A DNA stretch of 64,000 bases from the NCBI RefSeq assembly GCF_029168945.1, contig NC_083608.1, positions 20,478,136-20,542,135 on the forward strand. Direction: 5' to 3'. The notes under the pieces are model-generated. The model had not been told where the DNA came from. It ran no database searches and was given only the letters and a program-made list of their open reading frames with translations. A program made the position numbers and the translations under genes. The DNA is from Cannabis sativa. Taxonomy: Eukaryota; Streptophyta; Magnoliopsida; Rosales; Cannabaceae. Of the stretch, positions 10,167-21,641 are shown piece by piece (positions within the stretch are counted from its first letter, which is position 1; every line of letters starts with the position of its first letter).

Positions 10167-12993
10167 TGTAACGCCCCGATATTTTGCCTTATTTTACAAA
10201 AATACTATTTTCATGCATAATTTGAAAAGATAAAAAAAATAATTTAAATACAACAAAGGATTTTAAAAAAAATCAAAATGCAAATGAAGAAGGATCCTTC
10301 ATTTGTAAAACAAGATACGGTAAGTAAATAATTTTAAATAATGCATTTCCACCGTGTTAGATTTATCAATCCGCTTAAAATAAAACTAAGGCACCACCGG
10401 CGTTCTAGATCGTTTGTCCGCCCGTAGCCGCTCACGGTATACGCACTTAACCGACCCCGCTCACTATACATACTTCCCTGTCTAATACCTGTAAGGGGAA
10501 AGTAAGGGGGTGAGCTAAAAGCTCAGTAAGGAAATACTTATCAAACAATACCATATAATATCACACATACCATTAATGTATTTATTAAGTTTTAGCAATA
10601 TCATACATGCTCTTTTATAACTATAACCAAATAACTGTACATATAGAAACCTTTATCATACAAGTCTATACTATTTGTTCACACCGTACACATATACAGA
10701 GATCATAACTCCAATATCATACTCATAACATAATCATATCAATACTATAGATAATAATAACATTATCACAACATTGGCATATCATAGCCATTACTTACAT
10801 AACCCGGCCTAGCTCGACCCTACAATATCCTGGGCCTAATCTGCCCATATAATAACATGGGCCTATGCAGCCCTACCATTGTTATAGGATAGGGTATCTC
10901 TATATTCAACAGTAACATCACTGTATCATACCGACCATAACAATCTCATACACGACTCAGTAAAATGTAGGGTAGGGTATCTCTACATTCAACGGCCTTA
11001 TCCCGTATCATACCCCACCATGGTCCCTCACTTTACCTGAGACGTTAGCATACAACATATAACATACAACATAAACCATACACCATACAACATACAATAC
11101 ACAACATACAACATACAACATATACAAGTCATACAACCATAATCTATGTATCAATTCACAAACTCATATTGTGTCCATACCACACATTCTCAGTACCATA
11201 TACATATTCATAAAAACAAATCATAAGTCATATTTCAATACATAAAGAATTTAAATTTATGTAGATAAACACATACAAAACTATCTAATTTCCTTACCTC
11301 AAATCCCGCTGCTTAAGAGTTGTTATCTCGTCACTACTACCTATAATAACACATGGGTCAAGGCCCTAACATTAAAATTCACACTCTTACAGTACAGCAG
11401 AAAGAATACTATTTTTGACCAATAACTACACGAATTCAGTAAAAGTTTCCTTCATAAAAATTATAGGAAATTCAATTATCTTTCCAACGATATATAGATC
11501 ATTAAAAATGGATTAAAACTGAGGGAGTTATGATAGTTTTACTGAAACTATTTCTGAGAAGGAATATGGAGTAACGAATCACAGGAGACATCGGAAATAC
11601 AAAGTTTTGATACTAAAATATTCCAAATCAGAGAATACTCTCTTCATAAAATTTTTAGAAAATCAAATTCCCTTTCTAATGACACTAAAATCTTTAAAAT
11701 CGGAGTTATAACGTAAGAGATATAGATATTATACCGAAGCAGTTTTCTAGAAATCCTGAAACAAATGGATTTCGAACTACAGCAATAAAACAATAATTTT
11801 GACTTAGAATAATCAATAATTAGTGAATGGTTTCTTCATAAAACATTTGGAAAATTGAATTATCTCTTCAACAGTACCAAGATTGCTAGAATCGGATCAT
11901 TATTCAGAGAGATATTCGGATTTTACTGAAACAACTTATATAGAAAATATGAAAAACGATTTACAACAAACAGCGTAAAAATACTAATTTTTGACATAGA
12001 TAAATTTCGATTCAGTAAAACCTTTCTTCATAAGAATTATAGGAAATTTAATAAGCTTTCTATAGACACCAAGATTGCGAGAATCAGATGAGTATTTAAA
12101 GAGATATGACAGTTTTACTGAGACATGTTTCATTCTGAAAAATAAGAAAAGGAGACCTACGAAAATTCTCCTATTGTGATCAATAAATAAGTAAATGTAG
12201 AGTTTCTTACCTCAAATACATCAAGCTACTTGGATCGATAGACATAAGATGATGGTGATCAATGATGAAAGTGAAGAGTGGTATAGATTTGGCTAAGGAT
12301 GTAATGGAAAGATGACTTGAAAATTTTTAGGGTTAGTCTTGCTCAGATAGGTGGGAAGAATAGAACGATATAATTTTAGGGTTAATGAAACCTATACTAT
12401 TCTGACTCTTATTAGCTTTATTTTTATGAATAATAATAATATTAACATAATAACAATAATAATATGATAAATTATTAAATAAATAAATATCTAACTTTTA
12501 AATTTAAATTGTAAGCTCTCAATCTCGTAACTTTAGGGGCTTAGTTTTGACCTAGAAAAATTACGAATTCTGATATAGTTATTTCTACAAAATTTATAGA
12601 TCTTTAAATTATCTTTCCAACGCCACTGAAATCACCTTAATCCGAGCTCTAGAACTCCAGATATGATCATTTTAGTAAAACAGTTTTTAATCCTGCGAAT
12701 TTATCCAAACCTACGAATTTTTAACATTAATTAATTAAACTCACTAAATATATTATAAAACCCTAATGGACCTTCATATTGGGCTTTAATTAAACGATTA
12801 CTTACTCTGTAAAAATACCATAATATTTTACTTTCGTAGTTAATACAACTTTAACTCTCTCTAGAAAATTGGTACAACTACTCTAAGCAATAATATCAAC
12901 TCACTAACAACACAAAGAAACAAGATAATTATCCTCGCTCAATTAATATCCAAAAAAAAAAAAATTAAATACTATTTTAATCTGGATATTACA
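10167..12993 (-). repeat. 5' LTR of element B
   Basis: Near-identical to 3503-6330. It retains CG dinucleotides at many positions where the left LTR has TG or CA. It contains the second CATACAA run (about 11048-11138) and the second 192-bp array (11413-12180). It ends TTACA and is followed by the CATAG duplication. Confidence 0.92.
11413..12180. repeat. 192-bp-period tandem array (right B LTR)
   Basis: Counterpart of 4751-5518. TTCATAA landmarks begin at 11451 and 11643 with the same 192-bp step, preserved in register. Confidence 0.8.
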
Positions 12994-12998
12994 CATAG
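12994..12998. repeat. Target-site duplication CATAG, right copy (element B)
   Basis: Direct repeat of 3498-3502. The host leader of element A resumes here with GGCTCACACAGGC. Confidence 0.95.
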
Positions 12999-14319
12999 GC
13001 TCACACAGGCACACTTTGGATGGGTCCTATCATGTTGCTAGGTCATACACAGATGAAAGAAGAGTGTAAATATACCTGTTACAAATTATTATCTTGACCA
13101 AGGGAGCCATCAGATCATTAGATTTGGCAAAAGGTAATCATGGCTATTTGCAATCAAGTAATAATAGGTTTTAAAAACTTACACATGCTAAAACACATAC
13201 TTCTGCAACAAGGTTAGCTGGATAGTTGGATGTAGGATTTATTTAATTTTAAATTAAATAATTAATTTCGAAATAATTAATTAAATAAATAAAATATTTA
13301 TTTTTTCGAAAATTAAAAAAACAAATAAAAAAAAATCGAAAATTTAAAAAAATTTAAATTTAAAATTAAACCTACAATTTTTGAAAAATTAGGTTTCAAC
13401 CAACCTAAATTTCATTTAAAAAAAAAATTGCTAACTCCTTTTAAATTTTAAATGTTATTTTATAAATAAAACTTAAATAAAAATTAGAAAAGATAAATGA
13501 AATATCTTTTCAGATTTTAAATTTAATTTAAATAAATAAAATAACAAAATTTAAAAGTTAGCAAAATATCTTACATCTATTTAAAATTACATGATTATAA
13601 ATATCTTATTTTAAATTTAAATAAGATCAAAATATCTAAAAAGATTTAAAAAAAAATCTTAAAAGATAAGATATAATTAAAAATATCTTAAAACATAAGA
13701 TATTTTAAAAAATATCTTAAAAGATTTTATAAATATCTTATAAAATCTGACCTTAAATTTAAAAAATAAAAATAAGATATAATCAAATTTAAAAATAAGA
13801 TAGATTTTTAAGCAAGAAGATAGATACTAATTCTATTCAAATTCAAATTACACTAATATCTTGAATTAATTTAAAAAATATTAAATTAATTCAAAATGAT
13901 AATTAGAATTGAATTAGGAATAGTAATAGTATAAATACAAAACTATACAAAAAAATTGGAAGTTAATTCCATGAAAAAGCATGAAAAATTGAAGAAAAAC
14001 AAAAAATTTCGAAACTGTACGGACAGATTTGCGATCGCAGGAAAATATCAGCACAGCCCCGATTTTTTCAAATCTTCAAAAAATCATAACTAATTCAAAT
14101 AAAATCCAAATTAAGTTCTGTAAAAGGCTAACTTGCTTAATTTTTTCCATACTATCCAATAAAAATAATTACAGAGATAAAATCGCAATTATTTTTCACG
14201 AAAATTTCACAAACATCAATCAATCATCAAATAACACTCAATACAACATGATACCATCCAAAGAACATACAAACAATCATTTTAAAGTCCAAATTTCTTG
14301 CAAGTAAATCAATTACCAT
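12994..14319 (-). other. Untranslated leader of element A, LTR-proximal part
   Basis: AT-rich non-coding sequence that aligns with about 23870-25110 in copy E. A 92-codon ORF at 14029-14307 overlaps only partly equivalent sequence in E and looks fortuitous. Confidence 0.65.
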
Positions 14320-14332
14320 GGCTCTGAGGCCA
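14320..14332 (-). other. Diverged primer-binding site of element A
   Basis: GGCTCTGAGGCCA, two bases from the LTR, resembles the complement of initiator-Met tRNA (GGCTCTGATACCA) with two changes. It places the 5' LTR on the right. Confidence 0.7.
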
Positions 14333-14334
14333 GT

Positions 14335-16227
14335 TGTTGGAAATTATTTTACCAGGATCTTAGATCTACTCACAAGTATGTTTATTAACATCCTAAATAA
14401 GAACTTTCTAAAACGATAAATTAAACACATATAAAGTTTAAGAAACCTTACATTGGATGCAGCGGAATATAATGACTCCTTCCATTCAGATATCTAGCCC
14501 TTGATTCCTTTTTGTAGCAGAGCATTATCAATATCCGAACCTGGATCTCTTTCTCTGAATCTTTGATGCTGAATCTCCTTTGCTGATGATCTTTCTTCAC
14601 GATCTTCCTCACTATGATTGAGGTATTGCTTGATGTGTGTGGGCAGTACTCTAATCACTAAGGATTTCGAAATTCAAAGGAAGAAGAGAGAGAGTGGTCA
14701 GCTAAAGATAGGGAGAGAGAAGGCTCAGTTTTTTCTGATTCAGAAAGTCTGAAGAAAAGTGTAATTTTTCTGAAGCCTTCACTATCTATTTATAGCATTA
14801 CACTAGGGTTAGATTTGAATTATATGGCATTAAAATAATGAAAAAATCAATTTAAAAAAGCTACAATAGGTGGCCGGCCAAGCATTAGTGGATTGGGCCT
14901 TGGGCTTTGCAATTTTGCAATTTTAACACCTTTTGTATCTGATTTTCTCAAAAATGCCAATTTCCTAATTCAAACATTTAAATGCCAATTCTAACTATTT
15001 AATAACTATAAATAATTATTAAATAATATTGTCATTTATCATATTTATTAATTGAACCATACAAAGTATCATAATTAACAAATATGCCCCTATAAACTCT
15101 TTCTTTACAATTTCGCCCTTACTTAGTGAAAAATTTCACAAATAGACATAGTCTAATTTGTGAATTATAATTGATTAATCAAAACCAATTACATGAGTCT
15201 TACAAGCAATATTATCTCAACTAGTGGGGGGACCATGGGTCTATATAACCGAGCTTCCAATAAGTAGATCAAGAATTTAGCACTAAAATTCACTAACTTA
15301 TTAATTCTTCGTTGAATCCACACATAGAACTTAGAATTGCACTCTCAGTATATAGAATGCTCTATATGTTCCACCATATAGACACATCATTAGTTATCCA
15401 TTGTTATAATCCTAATGTGATCAATGATCCTCTATATGAATGATTTACACTGTAAAGGGATTAAATTACCGTTACACCCTACAATGTATTTATTCCTTAA
15501 AACACTTGACCCCGTATAAATGATATTTCAGCTTATGTGAAATGAGTACTCCACCATTTATGTTCGTTTGGTCAAGCTCGAAGGAGATCATCCTTTGCTT
15601 ACTATTCGCCAGATAGAAGCTATAGATTCCATGTTTATGATAGCGCTCCCACTCAATTGCACTACCGTGTTCCCAAAATGTACGTATCACCCTGACCTAA
15701 AAGTAGGCTTAACTAACAAATCAAAGAACACGAATAGCCTCTCGAGATTGAGCCTAATCATAACAGGATTAAGATCATTTGATCTAGGATCAACTAGGCG
15801 ATATTGACTTGAATAGATATTACGGTAAGTTTAATAAATCTAAGTCAAAGTTCAATATCGGTCCCTTCCGATGCATACTCCATGCATCCAACCTGAGCTT
15901 TACTTTAACCAATGTTCTGGAAAGAACATAGTATTTCTCCAAATACAAGTAAACTCTGTTGTAGATTATCATATCAGTAAAACCCTGTGTCTGATAAATC
16001 TAGGAAAACTTTATTCACATAGTCATGTTTACTTTCCAATGTGTTGACGGCACAATAAACAGGATCAAGTATGTGAAAAGGGATTCAGATGAATTTATAC
16101 ATTATGTACATATAATCATGAAATAAATCATGTGAACCATGCAACATTAAATGTTATTTCTGATCTATATTAATAAGTAAATCTGATTATATTGAAATGT
16201 GTTTTATTTAGGGCATAAAACCCAACA
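14335..16227 (-). repeat. 5' LTR of copia element A
   Basis: A 1.89-kb repeat bounded by TGTTGGAAAT and AACCCAACA, the inverse of C (16701-18624) and D (18891-20786) and similar to K (62851-end). ORFs of 60-80 codons inside it have no family resemblance and are ignored. Confidence 0.9.
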
Positions 16228-16700
16228 AAGACTTGCCTGTGTGCTAGAAAGTCTGCTGATGAGATGGTGATTACTTTGGGGGTGGAGTAGTGATTTTGGA
16301 GAAGTGTAAAAACCTATCTGAAATCTCTTGGTCTACCAGAAAGAGACTGAATGTTAAAAGTTGCAGGAAAGATACTTATTCAGTCTAAGGAAAGTTCTAT
16401 ACATTTGTGGCACCGTTCCAACTTGCCTTAACTACTAGGGTTACTTCCTGAATAACCAAAGAGTAGTTGCCAAAAGTATAGAATCCAGTATCCCAAGAGA
16501 GTAGACATATAGAGAGGAATTTCACATTATCATGGATTTTGTGATTAAGGAAGAGTAATGGTGGAGAAGAGGTTGGGTTTAATTCAACCTGTCAGATCCT
16601 AATACGAGAAGTTTACTACTATTACACTTGATTGGTATATCAAGGTGTTAATGATTATTTGAAATGTACTTTTTGTTTTATATTAGTGCAAGTGGGAGTT
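16228..16700 (+). other. 3' internal remnant of copia element C with polypurine tract
   Basis: The last 45 bases, ending GCAAGTGGGAGTT, match those preceding LTRs D and (diverged) J, and act as the purine tract before a 3' LTR. The rest has no recognisable ORF, so C has lost nearly all of its internal domain. Confidence 0.6.
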
Positions 16701-18624
16701 TGTTGGGTTTTATGCCCTAAATAAAACTCATTTCATATAATCAGATTTACTTATTAATAAAGATCAGAAATAACATTTTATGTTGCATGGTTCACATGAT
16801 TTATTTCATGATTATATGTATATAATGTATGAATTCTTTTTAAGTCCAGAACATATGAGTTTGTTAAAGATTATAGTGTTGTCAGCACAGTGGAATATAA
16901 TCTTTATTGTATGTTCAAAAGTTTATTCCCTGATTTGTCAGAACACTGAATTTAGACTGACATGGTAAAATCAGCGATAGGTATTCTTACACCTTGGAAA
17001 AGTGTTATGTCCTTTCCAGGACATTGGCAAAGTTTACCAGTATCGGATGTATGGAGTATACATCGGAAGGGACCGATATTGAACTTTGATTAGATATATT
17101 AAAATTTACCGTAATATCTATTCAATTCAATATCACCTGTTGATCCTAGATCAAATGATCTTAATCCTGATATGGTTAGGTTCAATCTCAAGAGTGTTAT
17201 CAGTGTTCTTTGATTTGTTAGTTAAGCCTACTTTTGACAGTCAGGGTGATACGTACATTTTGGGAACACGGTAATGCAATTGAGTGGGAGCGCTAACATA
17301 AATATGGAATCTATAGCTTCTATCTGGCAAATAGAAGTAAAGGATGATTTCCTTCGAGCTTAACCAAACGAAGATAAATGGTGGAGATCTCATTTTACTT
17401 AGGTGAAATATCATTTATACAGGGTTAAGTGTTTTAAGGATAAAATACATTGAAGGTGTAGCGGTAACAGTAGTGCCTTTTTAATGTAGATCATCTATAT
17501 AGAGGATCATTGATCACATTAGGGTTATAACAATGGATAACTAATGACGTGTCTATATCGTGGAACATATAGAGCGTTCTATATGACTGAGAGTGCAATT
17601 CCAAGTTCTAAGTGTGGATTCAATGAGGAATTAATAAGTTAGGGAATTTACTTGGTAAATTCGGTTCGACTTATTGGAGGCTCGGTTATATAGACCCATG
17701 GTCCCCATACTAGTTGAGACCATACTACTTGTAAGACTCAGTTAATTGATTTTAATTAATCAATTATAATTCTAAAAGTTAGACTATGTCTACTTTATGA
17801 ATTCTCACAGTTTAAGGATGAAATCGTAAAGAAAAGGGTTTCTAGGTTTAATTATTAATTGAGAGACTTTGCATGTCTAATTAATAATTATTTTAAATGA
17901 CAATATTATTTAATAATCTATTTTAGTTATTAAATAATTAGTTTTGGCATTTAAATGATTAGAATTGGAAAAATGGCATTTTTAGAGAAATAGAAATATA
18001 ATTGAGGAAACTGCAAAATTCAAGTGAGACCCATTTCCCTCTATGGCCGGCCACTCCCTTTGCTTGTTTCCCAATTATTATTTTCAATTTTAATTGCCAT
18101 GTAATTGCTAATCAAAGCCTAGCAATAATAGGAAAGTGGTGGATCACACTAAATAAGACAGTTAATCAATTACACAGTAAAAGAGGAAACTGTTTATTTG
18201 GAAAGTTGTGCTCTCCCTTTTCCCTATATAAAGCAACCCTTGTTCTCTTCTCTTGCATGTCTTTGTATGCATCATAAGCCACGAAATTAAGAGAGAAAAA
18301 GAGAGAAAAATTTCGAAATCCTTGTGAGATGAGTAGTGCCCACACACATCAAGTGGTACCTCAATCATAGTATGTAAGACTATGGAATTTCTGCATCAAA
18401 GAAGGAGAAAAGAAGATCCAGGTTCAGATCTTGGTGATGCTCTGCTACAGAAAGGAATCAAGGGCTAGAGATCTGAACGGAAGGAGTCATATTATTCTGC
18501 TGCACCCACTGTAAGGTTTTCTAACTTTATATGTGTTTATTTTCATTGTTTTAGAATTCATATTAGGTTGTTAATCCAACATACTTGTTAGTAAATCTAG
18601 ATCCTGGTAAAATAATTTCCAACA
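16701..18624 (+). repeat. 3' LTR of copia element C
   Basis: Starts TGTTGGGTTTTATGCCC and ends ATTTCCAACA. It is collinear with D and inverted relative to A and K. No primer-binding site follows it, so it is a 3' LTR remnant rather than the 5' LTR of D. Confidence 0.88.
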
Positions 18625-18890
18625 GAAAATTCAACACTGTATTATCTCAATTCCAAATTTTAAAATATGAGAGATATGTTTTCTGTTTATTCAGATGTAC
18701 TTTAAAAACAGTAAGGATTTAAGTATCCCTTGGTGAGTAAAGCATATAGTAAAGGATGTTTCATAAATGTATTTGTGAACTTGTTTCCAGAAGTTTGGGT
18801 GGATTCAAATATACTACACTTGATCTGAAGATTAAGACAACAGATTAATTGAAATGCACAGTTTGTTTTATGTTAGTGCAAGTGGGAGTT
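18625..18890 (+). other. Internal remnant between LTRs C and D
   Basis: About 265 bp with no ORF, ending in the same GCAAGTGGGAGTT purine tract seen before C. Most of element D is missing. Confidence 0.6.
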
Positions 18891-20786
18891 TGTTGGGTTT
18901 TGTGCCCTAAATAAAACTCTTTACAATTTGATTAGTTATCAATTTAAGAAATTTGAAGTGATTTATGTTTGCATGGATTTTTCATGCTTATGGTTTAATA
19001 TGTTTTAATATATGCACAAAATCTGTTAAGTCCAGAACATATATTTATTCACAATTACAGTATTGTCAACACAGTGGAATGTGATTGTGATTATATGATT
19101 CAAAAGACTGCTAAGTCCCTGTTTCATCAGTGTTTTGGATTTACACTGATGTGATAATCAGCGATGATGTGTACTTACACTTGGAGTAAGTGTTATGTTC
19201 TTTCCAGGACATTGGTAAAGTATACTAGTTTCGAATGTATGGAGTATACATTGGACTGGAGCGATATTGAACTTAGTTAAGATATTATAAACTTACCGTT
19301 GTATCTTTCCAAGTCAATATCAATAGTTGATCTTAGATTAAAAGAATCTAAATCCTGATATGCTTAGGCTCAACTCAGGAGTGCTATTCATGTTCTTTGA
19401 TTTATTAGTTAAGCCTACTTTTGGGTCAAGGTGATACGTATATTTTGGGAACATGATAGTATGATTGAGTGGGAGCGCTGAACATAAATATGGAATCTAT
19501 AGCTTCTACTGGTGTATAGAAGTCAAGTGATGATTCCCTTCGAGCTTAGCTAAATAGAAGTAAATGGATGAGCTCTTGTTTCAGTGACTAATTCATAGAT
19601 CACTAAAACATCATTTACAGGTAGCTAAGTGTTTTAAGGGGCCAAATACATTGATGGGTGGAAACGGTAAAATTATCCCATCTCGATGTAAATCATCTAT
19701 ATAGAGGATATTTGATCACATTAAGATTATAACAATGGTTAAATGAGATAGCATATCTATATCGTGAAACATATAGAATGCTCTATATAAGTCTGAGAGT
19801 GCAATTCTAAGTTCTAAGAGTGGATTCAACAAGGAATTAATAAGTAGGGATTTACTTAGTAAATTCGGTTCACTTATTGGAAGCTCAGCATATAGATCCA
19901 TGGTCCCCATTTTAGTTGAGACCATACTGCTTGTAAGACTCAATAATTAGTTTATAATTAATCAATTATAATTCTAAAGTTAGACTATGTCTAATTTGTG
20001 AATTTTCACTAAGCATGGGTGAAATTGTAAAGAAAAGAGATTCTAGGTTTATTTATTAATTAAGAGACTCTATATGTCTAATTAATAATTATATTAAATG
20101 ACAATATTATTTAATAATCTATTTTAGTTATTAAATAATTAGTTTTGGCATTTAAATGGTTAGAATTGGAAAATTGGCGTTTTTGAGAAAATAGAAATAA
20201 AAATTGTGAAAACTACAAAATCCAAGTGAGGCCCATTAACACCTATAGCCGACCACTTGAGTGAGTTTTTCCAATTAACATTTTCATTATTTTAATGCCA
20301 AATAATTACTAACCTAAACCTAGTAGTTGCCTATAAATAGAAAGTGATGGCTCAGTCAAATAACAAGTTTTTCAAGCTTTTTGTCAGAAAATCAAAGATT
20401 GCCTTTTTCAGAAAAACTGAGCCTTCCACTTTCTCTCTCTATAGCCGACCCTATCTCTCTCTCTTTTCCTCTTCACAATTTCGAACCCCCTAGTGATTGA
20501 GTAGTGCCCACACACAGCAAGTGGTACCTCAATCATAGATTGGAAGACTGTGAAGGATCACACACAAAGAGAAGGACATTCGGGCTCAGATCTTGATAAT
20601 ACTCTGCGAGAGAAAGGATACAAGGGTTAGAGATCTGAGTGGAAGGAGACATTATTCCGCTGCTACCAATGTAAGGTTTTCTTAACTTTATATGTGTTTA
20701 ATTATCGTTTTAGAAAGTTCATATTTAGGGTGTTAAACAACATACTTGTGAGTAGATCTAAGATCCTGGTAAAATAAATTCCAACA
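18891..20786 (+). repeat. 3' LTR of copia element D
   Basis: A 1.90-kb repeat, TGTTGGGTTTTGTGCCC to AATTCCAACA, of the same family as C. It abuts the truncated gag of element E. Confidence 0.88.
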
Positions 20787-21641
20787 AGAAATACCTTATT
20801 TCTTTGCAAGAAGCTTAGGACATTGGGGTTTTCAATGGCCTTTCTCATTGCAGTGGAAACACTTTCCTTTTGGTGTATCACCAGAAGCAGCAACCTTTTT
20901 GTTCCTAGCTATTTTCACAGCTTGAACTCGCTTCTTGGTATTTTTCCACTTCTTCTTATTCTTGGATTTGGAAGTAGAGGCAACGTGTGCCTCAGGATTA
21001 CTCGTCCCATTTCCAAAATTCTGAGGTTTACTCCATTTCTTCTTGGGTCCTCCAATCAAATTTTCATATGTCTGAAGATCATTGACTAACGTGTGAAAGT
21101 CTTGTTCCTTCTTATTCATGACATAATTTGATGTATAGGGCAGAAAAGCTGGAGTCAGACTATTCAAGATAAGACTCACTTGAGTTGTCTGATCCATTTC
21201 AGCACCATGATTCTGGGCTTCCTGGAAATAACTTGCCATTTGGAGAAGGTGATCACGCACATTCTGATGGGGTTCCATCCGTGCGTTGATGAATTTCTTA
21301 GTCGCGTCAAAGCAAGATTTGATAGATGCCATACCGAATAGCTCAGTTAACTGCGTCATTATTTCTGCAGCCGTGACAACACTAGCAAACCTTGTTTTCA
21401 AGGTGTCAACCATGCTGGAAAGCATGAAGTATCGAGCTTTGTTGTTAGCATTCTGCCAACGCTCGAACTTCTCTTTAACAGCTTTGGTTGCATTGTCACC
21501 CGGCTGTTCAGGAGACGGCTCAGTCAACACAAACAGGGCACTTTCACCTATGAGAGCAATATTAATGTTCTCTTTCCATTTAGGGAAGTTAGAACCATTT
21601 AGCTTATTTTCAGTCAACAGTGACAACATGGGATTTGACAT
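20787..21641 (-). pseudogene. Copia gag, broken in the zinc knuckle
   Basis: An ATG at 21641 opens a 269-codon frame. It has an N-terminal NGSNFPKWKENINIAL segment typical of copia gag (residues about 14-29), a UBN2-type capsid region (about 60-190, with VRDHLLQMASYFQEAQ), a lysine-rich tail (about 200-255) and a CCHC zinc knuckle beginning CFHCNEKGH (C261, C264, H269). A TGA directly follows that histidine. The remaining knuckle residues, including the last cysteine, continue in the same frame to a second stop near 20797. A Trp-to-stop change is the simplest reading. Gag would form the particle shell and bind RNA; this copy cannot make the whole protein. Pol does not follow because LTR D lies there. 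Confidence 0.85.

Larger units (their letters stand above)
3503..12993 (-). mobile_element. LARD-like non-autonomous LTR retrotransposon B, nested in A
   Basis: The element is complete: two LTRs of about 2.83 kb (3503-6330 and 10167-12993), a 3.84-kb internal domain and a perfect 5-bp duplication. A primer-binding site complementary to the 3' end of initiator-Met tRNA (GGCTCTGATACCA, 10152-10164) lies left of the right LTR, and a polypyrimidine stretch on the plus strand (purine tract in element sense) lies at 6331-6345. It therefore reads on the minus strand. No ORF above 60 codons occurs in the internal domain and I recognise no gag or pol. Long LTRs with a non-coding interior match the LARD class. 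Ty3/gypsy ancestry is likely from LTR size and primer site but unproven. The LTRs are about 99% identical, so insertion was recent. Confidence 0.88.
1..16227 (-). mobile_element. Ty1/copia LTR retrotransposon A (truncated by window edge)
   Basis: The element reads on the minus strand. From right to left it has a 5' LTR (14335-16227), a primer-binding site, a long AT-rich untranslated leader (14319 down to about 1120) and decayed pol sequence to the window edge. The leader is interrupted by element B at 3503-12993. The second copy, E (20787-25122), is collinear with the leader and shows that 3502 and 12994 were adjacent before B inserted. The 3' LTR and most of pol lie outside the window. The LTR family also supplies C, D, J and K. 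Assignment to copia rests on integrase-like remnants here and the copia gag in E. Confidence 0.8.

Noticed and set aside
14029..14307. 92-codon ORF next to the primer site of element A
   Set aside because: Not preserved in copy E as an equivalent frame; low-complexity Asn/Lys content.
16701..20786. C and D as the two LTRs of one element
   Set aside because: The 265-bp spacer ends in a purine tract before D but has no primer-binding site after C, so they are two 3' LTR remnants.
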